NCBI RefSeq assembly: GCF_035582795.1
Contig: NC_134396.1
Span: forward strand, 32,407,683-32,471,682
Length of the DNA stretch: 64,000 nt
Origin: Mycteria americana
Taxonomy: Eukaryota > Chordata > Aves > Ciconiiformes > Ciconiidae
Reading direction: 5' to 3'
The stretch's first letter is position 1; each line of letters opens with the position of its first letter. Position numbers and translations under genes: made by a program. This document shows positions 61,262 to 64,000 of the stretch, in pieces. Below the pieces are notes generated by a model. The model ran no database searches, was not told the origin of the DNA, and worked only from the letters and a program-made list of their open reading frames with translations.

Positions 61262-61285
61262 AAGAGAGCAGAAGGCTCGCGATGC

Positions 61286-61292
61286 TTTTATA
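61286..61292 (-). promoter_or_regulatory. ANXA1: ANXA1 TATA box and core promoter
   Basis: On the minus strand CTATAAAAGC gives a perfect TATAAAA about 30 nt before the inferred start site. Just upstream, in transcript sense, lie GCGCGG and GGTTGCTAGGTGGGG. AGCAACCAGC occurs twice on the plus strand (about 61316-61325 and 61347-61356), resembling RFX X-box half sites. A TGAGTGACGTGG element (AP-1/CRE-like, about 61509-61520) lies about 250 nt upstream of the start. No CpG island is evident. Confidence 0.8.
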
Positions 61293-62456
61293 GCACCGCG
61301 CGGCAGACCCCACCTAGCAACCAGCGTGTTTGCACAGCCCCAGCAACCAGCTGCTCTTTGCAGCAGCTAAATCTGGGTAGTGTCCAAAACACAGAAACAC
61401 ACAAAAAAAGTCATTGCAAAACTATGTGCTGGGGAAAGCAGGGGCACATTTCAAAAGGGAAAAGACAACGAATGAGCATGCCTTGATAGCTCTCCTCCCC
61501 TGCTGTGGCCACGTCACTCAGTGTAGTAAATTGCCATAAATCTTTCGGGATCGTAAGCTTAAAATGTTAAAAAACTAAACTTGAGTTACTCCGTTCACAT
61601 TTTTACATATTTGATGCTATACTACTTCAAAGTGAATATATTAAGGCATATCTTTGCTCAGTGAAACTTTGAGAGAAAAAAGAGCGGAGAAGAGTTGATG
61701 CGGCTTCCACGTTTCACTGAGCTCTGGTGACTATTAGCTCTGCTTCTTCTGCACATGAACCCATGGCAGAAATGGTCCAGGAATAAGGCATGTCTAAAAC
61801 TTAATATCGATACCCTATATCTTTTTTTTTGTTCTTTTTTTTTTTTAAAGGAAACACCTGGAAACCGGCAGGCTTAATTGAAGGGCAATAACTGGCACCT
61901 ACATAACTAGAAAGAGATTGAAACATTCAGATTAAACTCTTAAGTTCAAAGTGAGAGTGGTTTACACAAGATAAGGGATTTCGCCAGCCTGCTAGAAGCG
62001 GTTTTCTGCAAGCACTTCCTCACCAAGCCAGCCAAACACATTTTCAGGAGCACGTCCGGCACAGCACCACGTGGCGTATCTCTAACATCTCAGATTGGGC
62101 CGGAAAGTGGTGCTCACTGAAGAATACCATTTCCTGAACCAGCAGCATTTGCAATTAGCAGATTGGCCTCCGAGCTGGCTGTACTCCTGCTTTTTGCTGA
62201 CCTGGATCTGCTGCAACACACTGGTACCTCCAGAATGAGGAAGTATGGCTGATCTGTCTCTCAAGATCATACATGAAATGCAGTCTGCCCTTGAAACCCA
62301 GGTGTAGCAATTAATAAAATGAGGAGGAAGGGGAACTGACTGCTGGGTAGCATTAGAGGGGACACTCACAAGTTCCTCAAATGTAGCACATCATTGCATA
62401 CACAATCCAGCACTGCTTACGCCTTCCTCTGTTCAAAATAGCTCTGTAGAAAACTG
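61293..62456. other. Region upstream of ANXA1
   Basis: No gene recognised. It contains the proximal promoter elements noted with the TATA box and T runs at about 61820-61847. Confidence 0.5.
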
Positions 62457-62905
62457 TTGGGGCCCTAAATGTGACCCCCACAACAGGGTTTGGCTGTGGG
62501 TGCTGGGGGTCAGCTCAGGATCAGCACAGCCAGGGAGGTTCCCATCCCACTGGGCCAAGGGAAGAGTCCCAGTAGTGCTGTGGGAGGCGGTGGCCAGGCT
62601 ACCCCAGCTCTGCGACCTGCCTTCAGCTGTGGCCCCAGAACTTGGTCTTGCAGCTGGGCTGGGACTGGCTGTGGGACCTGGGCTGGGCCCAACCTGTGGG
62701 CTGTTGTCCTGTCCCATCCCATCCCCATCTCCATCCCCAGGAAGGTGCCCGATGCCTGGGGCTGCCCCCAGTGCCCCCTGCTGCTCCTGGCTGGGGTGGT
62801 GGGACAGAAGGAGCTACCAGGCCCTGCCTTGCCAACCCCTATGGGGACCCCCCCCCAGTCCTGGCCCCCAGGGAGCCCCCAGCTCCCCCAACTCTCTGGC
62901 AACAG
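62457..62905. other. GC-rich, CpG-poor block
   Basis: About 450 bp much richer in G and C than anything else in the window, but with few CpG. It includes a CCCATCCCATCCCCATCTCC-type imperfect repeat (about 62713-62738) and a C9 run near 62849. Several overlapping frames of 90-170 codons are open on both strands, the usual result of GC-rich, stop-poor DNA. Their translations are low-complexity and unlike any family I know. It is about 1.2 kb upstream of the ANXA1 promoter. Confidence 0.6.
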
Positions 62906-64000
62906 TTTTCCCCTGCACATTGTTCTTTCCTTTTTCCCTGCATATTTCACATGTTATTTGACAAAGGCATTTCAGATATTTTCAGTAAGCTGAAGGGGCC
63001 TACCAGCTGACAGCAATACTGTGAGCAAGCTGTATGTGGTTTTGTTTATGTAATTATGATGCGTGAAGTTCAGATTACTCCTGCCCTCATGCCCTTCTCC
63101 ATGTCAGTACGACACTACCAGTCGTATTTCACTGATGTCGGATGTTGGCCAAAACCTCTGTTTACACTCTTTCTGGAACTGTTTTCCTTGTCTATTAGGG
63201 AGCGTGGCTAATTGCAATCTGTTTATACTGAAAAGCTGGAAATCTGTGCGTATCCCAGGTGCACCTAGCTGAGTCTTTTGAAGTAATGAAATAACCTAGA
63301 AAGTTGGGTTACACAGGCTCAGAGCATCTTTGTAAGTTTTTGGCATTTTCTCAGTAAAGAAGATAGCACAGCAGCATTTACTGCAAGCCTATAAGGGTAG
63401 GAATCAGTATGTTACACGTATTTAGTAAGACACTCTTCCATGTTGACTCTTTTTTCTAATACGTTTTCTAAATAATTGGACTATTATCCCATTTTCATCA
63501 TAGTAGTTCTTCACATCTTTTTTTTTATTATTGTATTGTCTTTCCGGCCTGGCTTGAAGGCATTGTTCTGCAACTCATTGCAGGAGCTGTTGCATTTGCT
63601 TTTCCTCTTTCTTAATTGGCAGGGAGATGTTGACTCATCGTCTTTCTGAAACTGGAGTGAGTCACCATCTGAGCTAGAGACCTTTATTGTACAAAACGCT
63701 TACACTTAAAAAATGCAATTTAATAGAGGAAGGGTTAGTGTTTATTGTTAAGTTCTCAACTGTAACTCCATAATTTGTTTCACAAAGTTGTAACAGTTTG
63801 TGTAGTGTTTATTGTTGACTTGGTATTGTTTATTCGGAAGTGGCAAAGCATGCAGCTACTCTCATAGTGTAAATGGGACAAAAATAAATGTTTTTCTTTA
63901 CTTTTTTACTCAATGTAACGTCTCTCAGATACTGCTAGTATCACTGTTTTGATACAATAGTCAATGTAGTATGGAATATAGTTGCCGCTGAGAGAAACAG
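62906..64000. other. Intergenic sequence at the right edge
   Basis: AT-rich unique DNA. No frame over 70 codons outside the GC-rich block and no repeat recognised. Confidence 0.5.

Noticed and set aside
62490..62993. 167-codon plus-strand frame and its overlapping partners on both strands
   Set aside because: GC-rich, stop-poor DNA opens several frames at once. The product is low-complexity with no domain or splice context.
1..64000. A previously undescribed defence, CRISPR-like or operon system
   Set aside because: The window is vertebrate nuclear DNA with introns and CR1/LTR repeats. No spaced direct-repeat array and no clustered compact genes were seen.

Overview
This is nuclear DNA from a bird, most likely a neoavian species. 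It is AT-rich and intron-bearing, carries several CR1 LINE copies with the avian ATTCTGTG-type 3' tail, and has solo ERV-type LTRs of a kind I know from neoavian genomes. None of the computed ORFs is a complete gene. The one protein-coding gene is split over many short exons and was assembled here from splice sites plus protein similarity.

Right third (about 43.6-61.3 kb, minus strand): a complete annexin A1 gene (ANXA1). It has a TATA box at 61286-61292, a non-coding first exon ending at 61216 and 12 coding exons from the ATG at 57758 to the TAA at 43937. A 3' UTR of roughly 320 nt follows, ending near two AATAAA signals (43639-43644 and 43625-43630). All coding junctions use GT/AG and keep frame. 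The 1029-nt CDS encodes 342 residues: an N-terminal tail plus four annexin repeats. The calcium-ligand positions are conserved, but Tyr21 (the EGFR-kinase site of mammalian ANXA1) is Cys, and the Cys324 partner of a mammalian disulfide is Arg. Two annexin I forms are known from pigeon crop sac (cp35 and cp37). Whether this locus is one of them cannot be settled from the window.

Left two thirds (1-43.6 kb): intergenic sequence with no supportable gene. It holds an LTR end at the left edge, a 571-bp LTR (10440-11010), and two CR1 copies lying tail to tail (11336-11766 plus strand, 12436-13815 minus strand). Further right are an old CR1 fragment (20637-21108), a 545-bp solo LTR with a 5-bp target duplication (26206-26750), and a third young CR1 copy (31579-32811). 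Simple repeats, long G runs and two CTCF-like motifs are scattered among them. The two longest CR1 copies keep open reverse-transcriptase reading frames of 419 and 369 codons but are 5'-truncated.

Far right (61.3-64 kb): the promoter-upstream region of ANXA1, including a GC-rich, CpG-poor block at about 62.46-62.90 kb. I found no CRISPR array, operon, tRNA or rRNA, and no convincing new system. The most interesting observations are the altered ANXA1 regulatory residues, a pyrimidine tract of about 225 nt abutting the exon 12 acceptor, and short tandem repeats sitting where the exon 2 branch point should be.
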